64,000 bases of DNA, taken from the NCBI RefSeq assembly GCF_010078385.1, contig NZ_SIJC01000001.1, positions 744,001 to 808,000 on the forward strand, in the 5' to 3' direction. The stretch comes from Chengkuizengella sediminis. GTDB taxonomy: Bacteria; Bacillota; Bacilli; Paenibacillales; KCTC-33759. Position 1 is the stretch's first letter, and the number at the start of each line of letters is the position of its first letter. Under the pieces are notes generated by a model that was not told the DNA's origin, did no database searches, and was given only the letters and a program-made list of their open reading frames with translations. The position numbers were made by a program, and so were the translations under genes. Positions 8,749 to 17,686 of the stretch are shown one piece after another.

Positions 8749-9984
8749 TCAACTTTCAACAACAGAAACACCTAGCTTATTACGATATAAAAGAACAAGC
8801 CAAATACTACTTGTAAGTACACAAATCATCCCAAAAGCTACACCTATGACTTGGGGAGAATAATAGTCTAGTAAAATCCCTGTTAAAAACATAGATAATT
8901 GAAATAATGATCCATAAACCGCATAATGCAATGTAAAAACTTTCCCTATCTGTTCATCAGGTGAATAATTCTGAATTAGAGTTGAGTCTAATGGGATTAT
9001 AATCCCTCCTGCTACTCGCATCAATAAAAGAAATATAAGTCCAATAAAAATATTTACAGAAAGAACAAACAAAATAAAAAATATGCCTTGTAATAAATAA
9101 GACCATCCAAAATATTTTTTCATCTTCTCTGTATCTGATGATATATACTTAGCTACAAAAACACTCCCAATTAACACCCCTAATCCTTGTATTGCATATA
9201 AGATACCGATTCCATTATCACCTAATTGATATACATCAGAACCATAAATTGTGAGCAGAATTTGATAAACTCCACCTACAATCCCCCAAGACATACCTAC
9301 TAAAATCAAACCTAAAATAATAGGAGTCTGAATGATAAATTTATAACCAACTATCATATCTTTAAGGAAGCTAGTTTTAGTTGTTTTTTGTTTTTTCTCT
9401 GCTTGAGGGATTTCAGTAAATTGTATAAATACAGCTGAAATAATAAAAGTCATGCTATTTAATACAAAAGCGATATTAGGACTTAGAAAACCTAATACAA
9501 TTCCTCCTACGCTAGAACCAAGAATAGCAGAGATTGCCTGCATAGAACTTGACAATGAATTGGCTACAGGCAATTCTTCTTTACTAACCATCCTGGGGAT
9601 TATACTTTGTCTTGCTGGATTAAATAATGTAGAACATATCGCCATTAAAGCATTCACAATAAAAACCAAATATATAAAACTTTCAGCAAAAAGAAGGCCT
9701 AATACAATGATAGCTCTAATCAAATCCGTAATGATTAAAATCTTTTTTCGATTACTTCTATCAACGTAAACACCAGCAAACGGACTAAACAATAATTGAG
9801 GAACCCCTTTGCTAATGAGTGTTAAACTTACCATTAAGGGTGACTCTGTAATCCCATAAACAAAAGTTAATAAAGCTATGGTACTAAACCAATCACCAAT
9901 TGTACTCGTCGTTTGAGCATAAAATAGTTTTTTATATTCTTTATTGTTTTTAAGCATTTTTGTATATGCGTTTTTATTCTCCAA
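8749..9984 (-). CDS. MFS transporter (EntS/macrolide-exporter-like)
   Basis: This 411-residue protein has about twelve membrane helices. The loop motif between helices 2 and 3 is GVYVDRSNRKKILIITDL, and FNPARQSIIPRMV lies in helix 4, both characteristic of the MFS_3 group of drug and siderophore exporters. The start is TTG with GGGAG about five bases upstream. No regulator or siderophore gene is adjacent, so the substrate is unknown. Confidence 0.9.
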   Translation of the reverse strand: MENKNAYTKMLKNNKEYKKLFYAQTTSTIGDWFSTIALLTFVYGITESPLMVSLTLISKGVPQLLFSPFAGVYVDRSNRKKILIITDLIRAIIVLGLLFAESFIYLVFIVNALMAICSTLFNPARQSIIPRMVSKEELPVANSLSSSMQAISAILGSSVGGIVLGFLSPNIAFVLNSMTFIISAVFIQFTEIPQAEKKQKTTKTSFLKDMIVGYKFIIQTPIILGLILVGMSWGIVGGVYQILLTIYGSDVYQLGDNGIGILYAIQGLGVLIGSVFVAKYISSDTEKMKKYFGWSYLLQGIFFILFVLSVNIFIGLIFLLLMRVAGGIIIPLDSTLIQNYSPDEQIGKVFTLHYAVYGSLFQLSMFLTGILLDYYSPQVIGVAFGMICVLTSSIWLVLLYRNKLGVSVVES

Positions 9985-10160
9985 TAATCTCCCACCTTGT
10001 TTCGCATCTATATATAAACTCTCCCTGAGGGGTTATATAATCATCATAGTTATTAAAAGCCCTATTAACCACCTTCAGAAGGATTAGTTTTAAATACAAC
10101 TTTAGGCCGAGATTATGTTCCAAATTATGGACATCATCCAACAAAATCAAGTATAGTGTA

Positions 10161-10886
10161 TTAAGAAAGGACCAATTTAGCGATACGTTCATTTACATTG
10201 TCATTAATTAAACCACCGTGATAACAAATAACAGTTTCAATATCATATTGTGTGAACTTGCTCAATGATTTTTGAGATAATTCAATATCCATAGATTGCT
10301 GGTTTAGTTCTAACACACCATCTTGAATAACCATTGCATCTGCAGCAATAAGAGTCTTACTTTGTTTATGATACAAGCTAATATGTCCTATGCTATGACC
10401 TGGTGTATTGATGACAATGATTCCTCCACAATAAGGTAACTCTTCACCATCTGTCACTATTTTGTGAACATTAGTTTTTGGTGGATTGGATAATTCTGAT
10501 TTAAAGTCATTACGCCATTGTTCTGGCCAAGATTCCATTTGAGCCAGCAATTCATCTGTTAACAGATCTTTTTCTCCCTGAATATATGGTTTTTCTAATT
10601 CATTTGATAAAACTTGAATATTATGATGCGACACCTCTAAAATACTAGGTAAACTTCCTGTATGGTCGAAATGATGATGAGTAATGATGATCTTTTTTAG
10701 AAGGTCAAAAGGTACAGATGCTTTTTCAAATTCTTCAAGAAAAATATCTTTTTGACCTGGGAAACCAGTGTCTATCAATACAGCCATTTCTTTATCCCTA
10801 ATCACTGTAGGATGTATTATCACATCCTGCCCCAAAAAGTCTTTTCTTTCGATCTCGAACATTTCAATTCCTGTAGTTACCTTCAT
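10161..10886 (-). CDS. MBL-fold metallo-hydrolase
   Basis: This 241-residue metallo-beta-lactamase-fold protein has the metal motif THHHFDHTGS (H-x-H-x-D-H), a downstream metal histidine in NTPGHSIGHISL, the bridging aspartate in IAADAMV, and a final histidine in CYHGG. It resembles YqgX/glyoxalase II-like hydrolases that act on thioesters or lactones. The start ATG follows GAGGAA. It is transcribed away from the AraC regulator gene on the same strand, 42 bases downstream of it, so the two may form a transcription unit. Confidence 0.9.
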   Translation of the reverse strand: MKVTTGIEMFEIERKDFLGQDVIIHPTVIRDKEMAVLIDTGFPGQKDIFLEEFEKASVPFDLLKKIIITHHHFDHTGSLPSILEVSHHNIQVLSNELEKPYIQGEKDLLTDELLAQMESWPEQWRNDFKSELSNPPKTNVHKIVTDGEELPYCGGIIVINTPGHSIGHISLYHKQSKTLIAADAMVIQDGVLELNQQSMDIELSQKSLSKFTQYDIETVICYHGGLINDNVNERIAKLVLS

Positions 10887-10928
10887 CTTATTCCTCCATA
10901 ATCAGTTTTTAATTCATATCTATATAAT

Positions 10929-11792
10929 TTATTTCTTTTTTATTGGAATCCAAATTTCACATCGATAATTTGGGTTTGTATCATCACCTGGAGGAATCAA
11001 CTCGATTTCAGGTACTCCTGCGAGTTGCTCATATCCAGTTGAAGGAAACCACTCTGAATAGACGCGATCCCATACTTTTGAAACTGCATCTGGCATCGCA
11101 CCAATGGATTCAAAAACAGCCCATGAAGCAGAAGAAATCTCTTTTTGTTCATAATTTTCCAAATCCTCTTTATCACAGATCATTGCACCAATAAAGTAAG
11201 TGAATTCTTCTTTTTCATGATCTATGTCCATAATTACACCTAGTAGATCCATTTGTCCTGTAATAGAAAGAATATGTTTATCTACACTTTCTTGTCGCAT
11301 CTCCTCTCTAAATTTTAAAATATGTTCTCTAGACTTCTCTTTCACCATTGGCACTTTTATTCCTTTTCCTATGACTTTAATACTGTCTTTCTTCATAATT
11401 TTATAATTCATTTCCTTTTCTCCTTTTAAAGAAATATGAAATGTGATTCGTGGAAAGGCGACTAATGAAACGTCTGATTCCCTTACTTGTGAAGGGGAAA
11501 TGCCATGCACTCTCCGGAAAGCTTTTGAGAATGACTCTGGTGTTTCATACCCATACTTTAAAGCAACATTGATCACTTTAGTTTTCGTATCTGTCAGTTC
11601 TTGGGCGGCTAATGTCAGCCTCCGTTTTCGTATATATTCAGCTACTGTATAACCTGTTAACATATGAAACATTCTTTGAAAGTGAAACTTAGAACTGAGT
11701 GACTTACTTGCTAATACAGATAGTTCTATTTTTTGATTCATGTTCTTTTCAATATAATCAATACATTCATTCATACTTTGAAGCATATTCAT
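10929..11792 (-). CDS. AraC-family regulator with GyrI-like effector domain
   Basis: Residues 1-105 carry two AraC helix-turn-helix motifs (ASKSLSSKFHFQRMFHMLTG and VALKYGYETPESFSKAFRRV). Residues about 120-287 form a GyrI/SoxR-like effector domain ending in the usual RCEIWIPIKKK strand. This Rob/BmrR-type combination binds small hydrophobic or cationic ligands and often controls drug exporters. GAGGGGG precedes the ATG. The MBL hydrolase is its immediate downstream neighbour. Confidence 0.92.
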   Translation of the reverse strand: MNMLQSMNECIDYIEKNMNQKIELSVLASKSLSSKFHFQRMFHMLTGYTVAEYIRKRRLTLAAQELTDTKTKVINVALKYGYETPESFSKAFRRVHGISPSQVRESDVSLVAFPRITFHISLKGEKEMNYKIMKKDSIKVIGKGIKVPMVKEKSREHILKFREEMRQESVDKHILSITGQMDLLGVIMDIDHEKEEFTYFIGAMICDKEDLENYEQKEISSASWAVFESIGAMPDAVSKVWDRVYSEWFPSTGYEQLAGVPEIELIPPGDDTNPNYRCEIWIPIKKK

Positions 11793-11873
11793 AAATTTAC
11801 CCCCTCAACGTCAATATTAAGTTTAACAGTGAATTTCAGTTTAAACCTGTCATTTTGTGCTCCTTATTGACAT

Positions 11874-11927
11874 AAAAAAAGCAGAAAAATAAAAACCTGT
11901 GAATGCAATCTGCCATCCACAGGTTTT
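11874..11927 (-). terminator. Terminator of the fad operon
   Basis: Read on the minus strand, AAAACCTGTG pairs with CACAGGTTTT around a 16-base loop, followed by a T-rich tail. It lies 40 bases after the stop of fadF, the last gene of the operon. Confidence 0.85.
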
Positions 11928-11967
11928 ATTATTACAGTAACTCTTATATCATAATTTCAAAATCTTT

Positions 11968-14034
11968 TTAACCCACTAAGCTCTCAGAGATAATCTCAGC
12001 GATATCCTTCGCTTGGACTCTCTCTTCATCTTTCGCTTTTAATCCATCGTCAACCATGGTAAGACAATACGGGCAACCTGTTGCAATCAGATCAGGTTTT
12101 GTTTGTAATGCCTGTTCTGTCCTTTCATTATTCACCCTTGTTCCTTCTGTTTCTTCCATCCACATCATTCCACCACCAGCACCACAACACATGCTGTTGC
12201 TTCCTGAACGTTCCATTTCTACAAGTTCTACTCCAGGTATAGAGGATAAAGCTTGACGTGGAGCCTCATATTCATTGTTATGACGTCCTAAATAACAAGG
12301 GTCATGATAAGTGATTTTATCCATCATGGACTTATTAGGTTGAATTCTACCTTCTTCTATCCATTTTGAAATGAGTTGTGAATGATGATATACTTCAACA
12401 TCCTCAGGTAAACCAAAATCTTGATACTCGTTTTTAAACGTATGGAACGCATGGGGATCAATTGTGACTATTTTTTTGACGTTATGATTTTTAAATAATT
12501 CTACGTTTTCTTCTACAAGCATTTGATATAAATATTCATTTCCTAAACGTCTAGCAGTATCTCCCGAGTTCTTCTCTTCATTTCCAAGAACTGCAAAGGT
12601 GATGCCTGCTTTATTCATAATATTAACAAAGGCTTCAGAAATTTTTTGACAACGTTTATCGTATGAACCCATTGAACCTACATAAAATAAATATTCAAAA
12701 GACTCAGTTTCTTGTACTTCTAACACGTTATTTTGATCATCCAATTGATCTATCCAATTTTTACGATCTAAACGGTTAAGTCCCCAAGGATTCCCCTGTC
12801 TTTCGATATTGTTTAATGCACGAGCCGCTTCCGCAGGCAGGCTTCCTTCCGTTAATACTAAATAACGACGCATATCCATAATTTTATCTACATGTTCATT
12901 GGCAACAGGACATACTTCCTCACAATTTCGGCAAGAAGTACAAGCCCAAAGCTCTTGTTCCGTAACAACTTCACCTACTAAAGGTGTATCTAGTTCAGTT
13001 TCAGTAGAAGCTGCTAGCTCATTGGCTGTTGTTCCTCCAAATGCAAAAGCAGGCATCCAAGGTGTACGGGATGTAATTGCTGCCCCCTTGTTGGTTAGAT
13101 GATCTCTCATATTAGTAATTAAATGCATCGGAGATAACATCTTTCCGGTTGACGCAGCTGGACAAACACTTGTACAACGACCACATTCTACACACGCATA
13201 CAAGTCTACAAGTTGATTTTGCGTGAAATCTTCGATTTTTCCAGCACCAAAAGATTCTGCATTTTCATCTTCTAAATCAATTTTTTTCAATTTGCCTGGT
13301 ACACCTAGTTTTCTAATAAAGACATTAATAGGTGCAAAAAACAAATGAGCATGTTTAGACTGCGGTACATAAATTAAAAATGTGTATAAAATCAATAAAT
13401 GAATCCACCAAAAAACATAAAACAATACCCCAGCAATACTGCTTCCCATCCAAGAAAATGCCAATAAAAATAGGGAACTAATGGGTTGAAGAGCACTCGC
13501 TTCATGCCCTTTCCATATCATTTCCAAGCCTCCTGCCAATATGATAGAAAGCATTAAACTTGAAAGCAATAAGATTACGATACCTGCTTTCCAGCCTCGT
13601 TTTAAACGAGCTAACTTTTCAACATATCGACGGTAAAAAGCGTAACCAGTAGCTAATAATACAAGTAGAACTGTAATTTCCTGAATAAATACAAAGATTG
13701 GATAAAATGAGCCTAATGGCAAATGCCAGCCTGGTACTAATCCTTTACCAACCAAATCAATTGCACCAAATTGTATCAGGATAAATCCGTAAAACATAAC
13801 CAAATGCATCAAACCACTTTTTTTATCCTTTAATAACGTTTTATGACCAAACATATTTACTGCAATCTGTTTGAACCTTTGTTTATATTCAGGCTCTAAT
13901 GACTCTTGTTTTCCTAATTTAATAAATGAATATCGACTATACATGATGTGATAAAACAAATAGAAAACATATCCAGTGAGCAATAAAAATGCACAAAGCT
14001 GAATTATAGTTAATGGACCCATAGAATCACCCAC
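11968..14034 (-). CDS. fadF: FadF-type membrane iron-sulfur oxidoreductase
   Basis: This 688-residue protein has an N-terminal membrane part (about 1-240, several helices, nitrate-reductase-gamma-like). Two 4Fe-4S motifs follow (CVECGRCTSVCPAA and CTSCRNCEEVCP), then two CCG domains (DPCYLGRHN and SMCCGAGGG) as in heterodisulfide reductase subunit D. It corresponds to B. subtilis FadF (YwjF). By known function and context it should take electrons from reduced ETF, fed by acyl-CoA dehydrogenase, into the quinone pool. It starts two bases after the thioesterase stop and ends the operon. Confidence 0.88.
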   Translation of the reverse strand: MGDSMGPLTIIQLCAFLLLTGYVFYLFYHIMYSRYSFIKLGKQESLEPEYKQRFKQIAVNMFGHKTLLKDKKSGLMHLVMFYGFILIQFGAIDLVGKGLVPGWHLPLGSFYPIFVFIQEITVLLVLLATGYAFYRRYVEKLARLKRGWKAGIVILLLSSLMLSIILAGGLEMIWKGHEASALQPISSLFLLAFSWMGSSIAGVLFYVFWWIHLLILYTFLIYVPQSKHAHLFFAPINVFIRKLGVPGKLKKIDLEDENAESFGAGKIEDFTQNQLVDLYACVECGRCTSVCPAASTGKMLSPMHLITNMRDHLTNKGAAITSRTPWMPAFAFGGTTANELAASTETELDTPLVGEVVTEQELWACTSCRNCEEVCPVANEHVDKIMDMRRYLVLTEGSLPAEAARALNNIERQGNPWGLNRLDRKNWIDQLDDQNNVLEVQETESFEYLFYVGSMGSYDKRCQKISEAFVNIMNKAGITFAVLGNEEKNSGDTARRLGNEYLYQMLVEENVELFKNHNVKKIVTIDPHAFHTFKNEYQDFGLPEDVEVYHHSQLISKWIEEGRIQPNKSMMDKITYHDPCYLGRHNNEYEAPRQALSSIPGVELVEMERSGSNSMCCGAGGGMMWMEETEGTRVNNERTEQALQTKPDLIATGCPYCLTMVDDGLKAKDEERVQAKDIAEIISESLVG

Positions 14035-14036
14035 CT

Positions 14037-14465
14037 TTATTTATTAATCACTCGATATGAGCCTGTTGCTTTCGCAACAAGCTGCCCATCATCACTTCTA
14101 ATTTCTCCCTCAGTTGTAAGGGTATTATTTGTTTGATGTATAACTTTTGCACTTACTTTTAACATTCCATCTTTTAAAGCAGTTAAATAATGGATGTTTA
14201 ACGTGGTAGTCACTAAGTTATCATTAGGGCGAGCTACAACCACAGCCAGCCCCATGATACTATCCAACACGGAAGCGTGAACGCCTCCGTGTATGATACC
14301 ATTTGGATTAAGATGTATGGGTTCTACTTTAAAGGAACCAAAAATTTGATTGTCTTTTATTTCTGTGACTTCACTATTTAAGAGTTCCATAAAAGTGCCC
14401 TTCACTTTTTCCGCTAACATATTTTGAAAGGCTTCCCATTCTTTTTGGTTCATGCTGCCATTCAT
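14037..14465 (-). CDS. PaaI-type hotdog thioesterase
   Basis: This 142-residue single hotdog domain has the family signature NPNGIIHGGVHASVLDSIMGLAV, with the active-site HGG and a downstream aspartate, plus the central strand TTTLNIHYLTA. PaaI-like enzymes hydrolyse acyl-CoA thioesters. Its place between fadE and fadF, with gaps of 2-9 bases, suggests it releases CoA from stalled beta-oxidation intermediates. Confidence 0.87.
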   Translation of the reverse strand: MNGSMNQKEWEAFQNMLAEKVKGTFMELLNSEVTEIKDNQIFGSFKVEPIHLNPNGIIHGGVHASVLDSIMGLAVVVARPNDNLVTTTLNIHYLTALKDGMLKVSAKVIHQTNNTLTTEGEIRSDDGQLVAKATGSYRVINK

Positions 14466-14473
14466 ACTGCCAC

Positions 14474-16252
14474 CTAAACTGAATATTGATCAGATTGAAT
14501 GATCTTATCAGCTATTTCTCTTTTAATGTTTAATAAATTTTTAGGTTTAAAACGAACTAATTTCTTTAGGATAGAAAGAACCATTAATGCTGAATCACCA
14601 TCATCCATTGAAACAATTCCATCTTTAGCCATTAATTCGATTTTAGTGAAAGTTTCATGCGCAAATGTAGTAGTGAGATTTAATTTTTGTTTTGCTTTCT
14701 CTACTCCATCTTTAGCAATCGCTTTTTCTGTTCTTAATATCACAGATTCTAATGCATAAATTTGTATCGCTAAATTAGATATGATTTCTAAAATTTCTTG
14801 CTCTTCTTGTAAAGCTTGTTTATATTTCTTAACAGCAGTTCCACCAACCATTAAAAAGATCTTTTTAGCAGATGCCAGCATTGCTTTTTCCTTTTCTAAT
14901 GGTGTATCTTCGTCAATCATAGGTGGCATGTAGGCTACTAGCTCTTGCTCTAAATTAGCTGCTACTTCCATCATAGGCAATTCGCCTTTCATTGCTTTAC
15001 GGAATAACATATCTGGAATTAATAATCGGTTAATTTCATTAGTTCCTTCAAAAATTCTGTTAATTCTAGAGTCTCTATAAATTCTCTCTACTTTATACTC
15101 TTGTGTAAATCCATAACCACCATGAATTTGAACTGCTTCATCTGAAACAAAATCCAAACACTCTGATGCAAACACTTTGTTAACAGAACATTCTAAAGCA
15201 TAATCTGCAACTTTTTTCACTACATCTTTCTGATAGTTTTCATCATTTACATCTAATGTTTTTAAAGCATCATCCATTAATCCACCTGTACGATATACGA
15301 CACTTTCAGCTGCATAAGTATAAACAGCCATATCTGCAATCTTTTTCTGAATAAGCGGAAATTCAACTAAGGCTTTACCAAATTGTTTTCTTTGTTGTGC
15401 ATACTCTACAGCTAAATCTATCGCCCATTTAGAAGTACCTACGCAACCTGCTCCTAAAGTATAACGTCCCAAGTTTAAAATGTTGAATGCGATTACATGC
15501 CCTTTACCAATATCACCTAATAAGTTCTCTACAGGAACTTTCACATCTTCTAATATTAGAGGACGTGTTGAGGAACCTTTAATTCCCATTTTCTTTTCTT
15601 CTGGACCAGTAGATACTCCTTCAAATGATTTTTCCACGATAAATGCTGTAAATTTTTCACCGTCCACTTTTGCATATACGATAAATACATCAGCAAATGC
15701 TGCATTAGTAATAAATTGTTTTGTTCCATTTAGGATATAATGTTTACCATCTTCACTTAAAACTGCTGTTGCTTTTGCTCCTAATGCATCTGAACCTGAG
15801 GATGGTTCAGTTAAACAGTATGCAGCTAGTTTTTCACCGGTTACAAGTGAAGGTAAATATCTAGATTTTTGATCCTCATTTCCAAAAAGTGCAATGGGTT
15901 GAGTTCCAATCCCTACATGTGCACCCACACTTAAAGCAAATGAACTACCACGAACTAGTTTCTCACCAATTAAGGTAGAACTAATTTTATCTAAATTGGT
16001 TCCTCCATAATTTTCAGGAATTGAAGCCCCCAATAAACCTAATTCTCCAGCTTTTTGTAATAAATTAACTAGTAAATCAAAGTCCTGTGTTTCAATTCTT
16101 TCGTCTACTGGTGCTATTTCATTTTCTACAAAGTCAGCTGTCATTCCTGCTATCATTTTATGTTCTTCTGAAAAATCCTCAGGTGTAAAAACCGAAGAAG
16201 CATCCACATCACCTAATAAATAACTTCCACCTTTAGCAACATCTTTGATCAT
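14474..16252 (-). CDS. fadE: Acyl-CoA dehydrogenase
   Basis: This FAD enzyme (593 aa) performs the first oxidation of beta-oxidation. Present are [12 protein letters not shown] (FAD/substrate loop), the C-terminal domain with [34 protein letters not shown] and its catalytic glutamate, and a long C-terminal extension (about 400-593) as in B. subtilis FadE. The start is the ATG at 16252 preceded by GAGGAGG. The frame extends further upstream without a ribosome site. Electrons pass to EtfAB, encoded in the same operon. Confidence 0.93.
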   Translation of the reverse strand: MIKDVAKGGSYLLGDVDASSVFTPEDFSEEHKMIAGMTADFVENEIAPVDERIETQDFDLLVNLLQKAGELGLLGASIPENYGGTNLDKISSTLIGEKLVRGSSFALSVGAHVGIGTQPIALFGNEDQKSRYLPSLVTGEKLAAYCLTEPSSGSDALGAKATAVLSEDGKHYILNGTKQFITNAAFADVFIVYAKVDGEKFTAFIVEKSFEGVSTGPEEKKMGIKGSSTRPLILEDVKVPVENLLGDIGKGHVIAFNILNLGRYTLGAGCVGTSKWAIDLAVEYAQQRKQFGKALVEFPLIQKKIADMAVYTYAAESVVYRTGGLMDDALKTLDVNDENYQKDVVKKVADYALECSVNKVFASECLDFVSDEAVQIHGGYGFTQEYKVERIYRDSRINRIFEGTNEINRLLIPDMLFRKAMKGELPMMEVAANLEQELVAYMPPMIDEDTPLEKEKAMLASAKKIFLMVGGTAVKKYKQALQEEQEILEIISNLAIQIYALESVILRTEKAIAKDGVEKAKQKLNLTTTFAHETFTKIELMAKDGIVSMDDGDSALMVLSILKKLVRFKPKNLLNIKREIADKIIQSDQYSV

Positions 16253-16325
16253 CGTAAATTCCTCCTCAAAATTATAACACACATAATAGTTGTTTGTACC
16301 ACACATAAAAGTGGCAATTTATAAC

Positions 16326-16364
16326 CGACCCAGCGCAAAGGCTGGATCGAATACATTTCGGGTC
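16326..16364 (-). other. Hairpin between fadA and fadE
   Basis: The 214-base gap between fadA and fadE contains a GC-rich inverted repeat (CGA-CCAGC-loop-GCTGG-TCG, with a second possible GACCC/GGGTC pairing). There is no T-run after it, so it is not a simple terminator. It may be an mRNA-processing or attenuation element that tunes fadE relative to fadNA. The rest of the gap shows no coding potential. Confidence 0.45.
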
Positions 16365-16466
16365 TGAAATTTTCTGATTAAACTTTTATGGTAATTGTTA
16401 TTACTTTTTTAGAGATCATAGTACTAAAAAAGTAAAAGTAAAAAATGCTTTTTATTTGATTTTATT

Positions 16467-17645
16467 TTAAACAAATTCAAATACTCCTGCAGCGCCCATA
16501 CCACCGCCAATACACATACTAACCACACCATATTTACTATTTCTACGTTTTGCTTCATGTATCAATGTTGTAGTAAGTTTTGAACCAGTACATCCAAGTG
16601 GATGACCTAATGCAATCGCTCCTCCATTTACATTTACCTTAGCTGGATCAATTTTTAATGTTTCCATTACAGCAAGAGCTTGAGCTGCAAAAGCTTCATT
16701 GATTTCAAACAAATCAATTTGGTCTAACGTTAATCCTGCAAGCTCTAATGCTTTTGGAATCGCAACTACAGGACCAATTCCCATAACTTCTGGACCTACC
16801 CCTCCAACAGCAAAGCTGCGGAAAATAGCCAGTGGTTTTAACCCTAATTGATCTGCTTTTTCTCTAGACATAACTACAACTGCTGAAGCTCCATCATTCA
16901 TTTGAGAAGCGTTTCCTGCTGTTACGGAACCTCCTAGTAAAAATGCAGGTCTTAATTTAGACAACACTTCTACACTTGTACTCGCACGAACACCTTCGTC
17001 TGTATCAAACATAAAGGATACTTCTTCTTTTTTACCTGCATCATTTATAATCATCTGTTTAACTGGAACAGGAACAATTTCTTCTTTGAATTTTCCAGAT
17101 TCAATTGCTGCCGCTGCTTTTTGATGACTACTTACAGCAAAAGCATCTTGTTTTTCACGAGATACTTCATACTCACTTGCTACATTCTCCGCTGTATTCC
17201 CCATAGAGATGTATACCTCTGGACGATGATCTACCAAATAAGGATTTGGTTGAGGTTTAAATCCTGACATAGGTACATGACTCATGCTTTCTACCCCACC
17301 TGCAACAATCACATCTGAGAATCCACTCATAATTCGTTCTGCTGCAAAAGCAATGGACTGTAAACCAGAAGAGCAAAAACGATTAATCGTTAAACCAGGC
17401 ACTGTATCCGGTAATCCTGCTCTTAAAGCTACGATACGTCCCATATTTAATCCTTGTTCACCTTCAGGCATGGCACAACCAATAATGACATCCTCAATTT
17501 CTTCCGCAGATAATCCAGGGGTGCGTTTAACAACCTCCTCAACAACAAGACCTCCTAAATCTTCTGCACGTGTATTTGCAAGAGAACCTTTATGGGCTTT
17601 ACCCATTGGTGTTCTCACTGCTGAAACAATAACAGCTTCCTTCAT
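16467..17645 (-). CDS. fadA: Acetyl-CoA C-acyltransferase (3-ketoacyl-CoA thiolase)
   Basis: This 392-residue thiolase has the nucleophile cysteine in [11 protein letters not shown] (about residue 90), the histidine in [15 protein letters not shown], and the second catalytic cysteine in [10 protein letters not shown]. It cleaves 3-ketoacyl-CoA to acetyl-CoA and a shortened acyl-CoA. It follows fadN by 41 bases, the same fadN-fadA-fadE order as B. subtilis. GAGAGGAG precedes the ATG. Confidence 0.95.
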   Translation of the reverse strand: MKEAVIVSAVRTPMGKAHKGSLANTRAEDLGGLVVEEVVKRTPGLSAEEIEDVIIGCAMPEGEQGLNMGRIVALRAGLPDTVPGLTINRFCSSGLQSIAFAAERIMSGFSDVIVAGGVESMSHVPMSGFKPQPNPYLVDHRPEVYISMGNTAENVASEYEVSREKQDAFAVSSHQKAAAAIESGKFKEEIVPVPVKQMIINDAGKKEEVSFMFDTDEGVRASTSVEVLSKLRPAFLLGGSVTAGNASQMNDGASAVVVMSREKADQLGLKPLAIFRSFAVGGVGPEVMGIGPVVAIPKALELAGLTLDQIDLFEINEAFAAQALAVMETLKIDPAKVNVNGGAIALGHPLGCTGSKLTTTLIHEAKRRNSKYGVVSMCIGGGMGAAGVFEFV

Positions 17646-17686
17646 ATTATTACTCCTCTCAAAGTAAGACTTTTATAAAAATCACT

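Noticed and set aside
9974..10192. 72-residue minus-strand frame between the MFS exporter and MBL hydrolase genes, and a plus-strand tail in the same gap
   Set aside because: Both overlap neighbouring genes, have no start signals and match no family I know.
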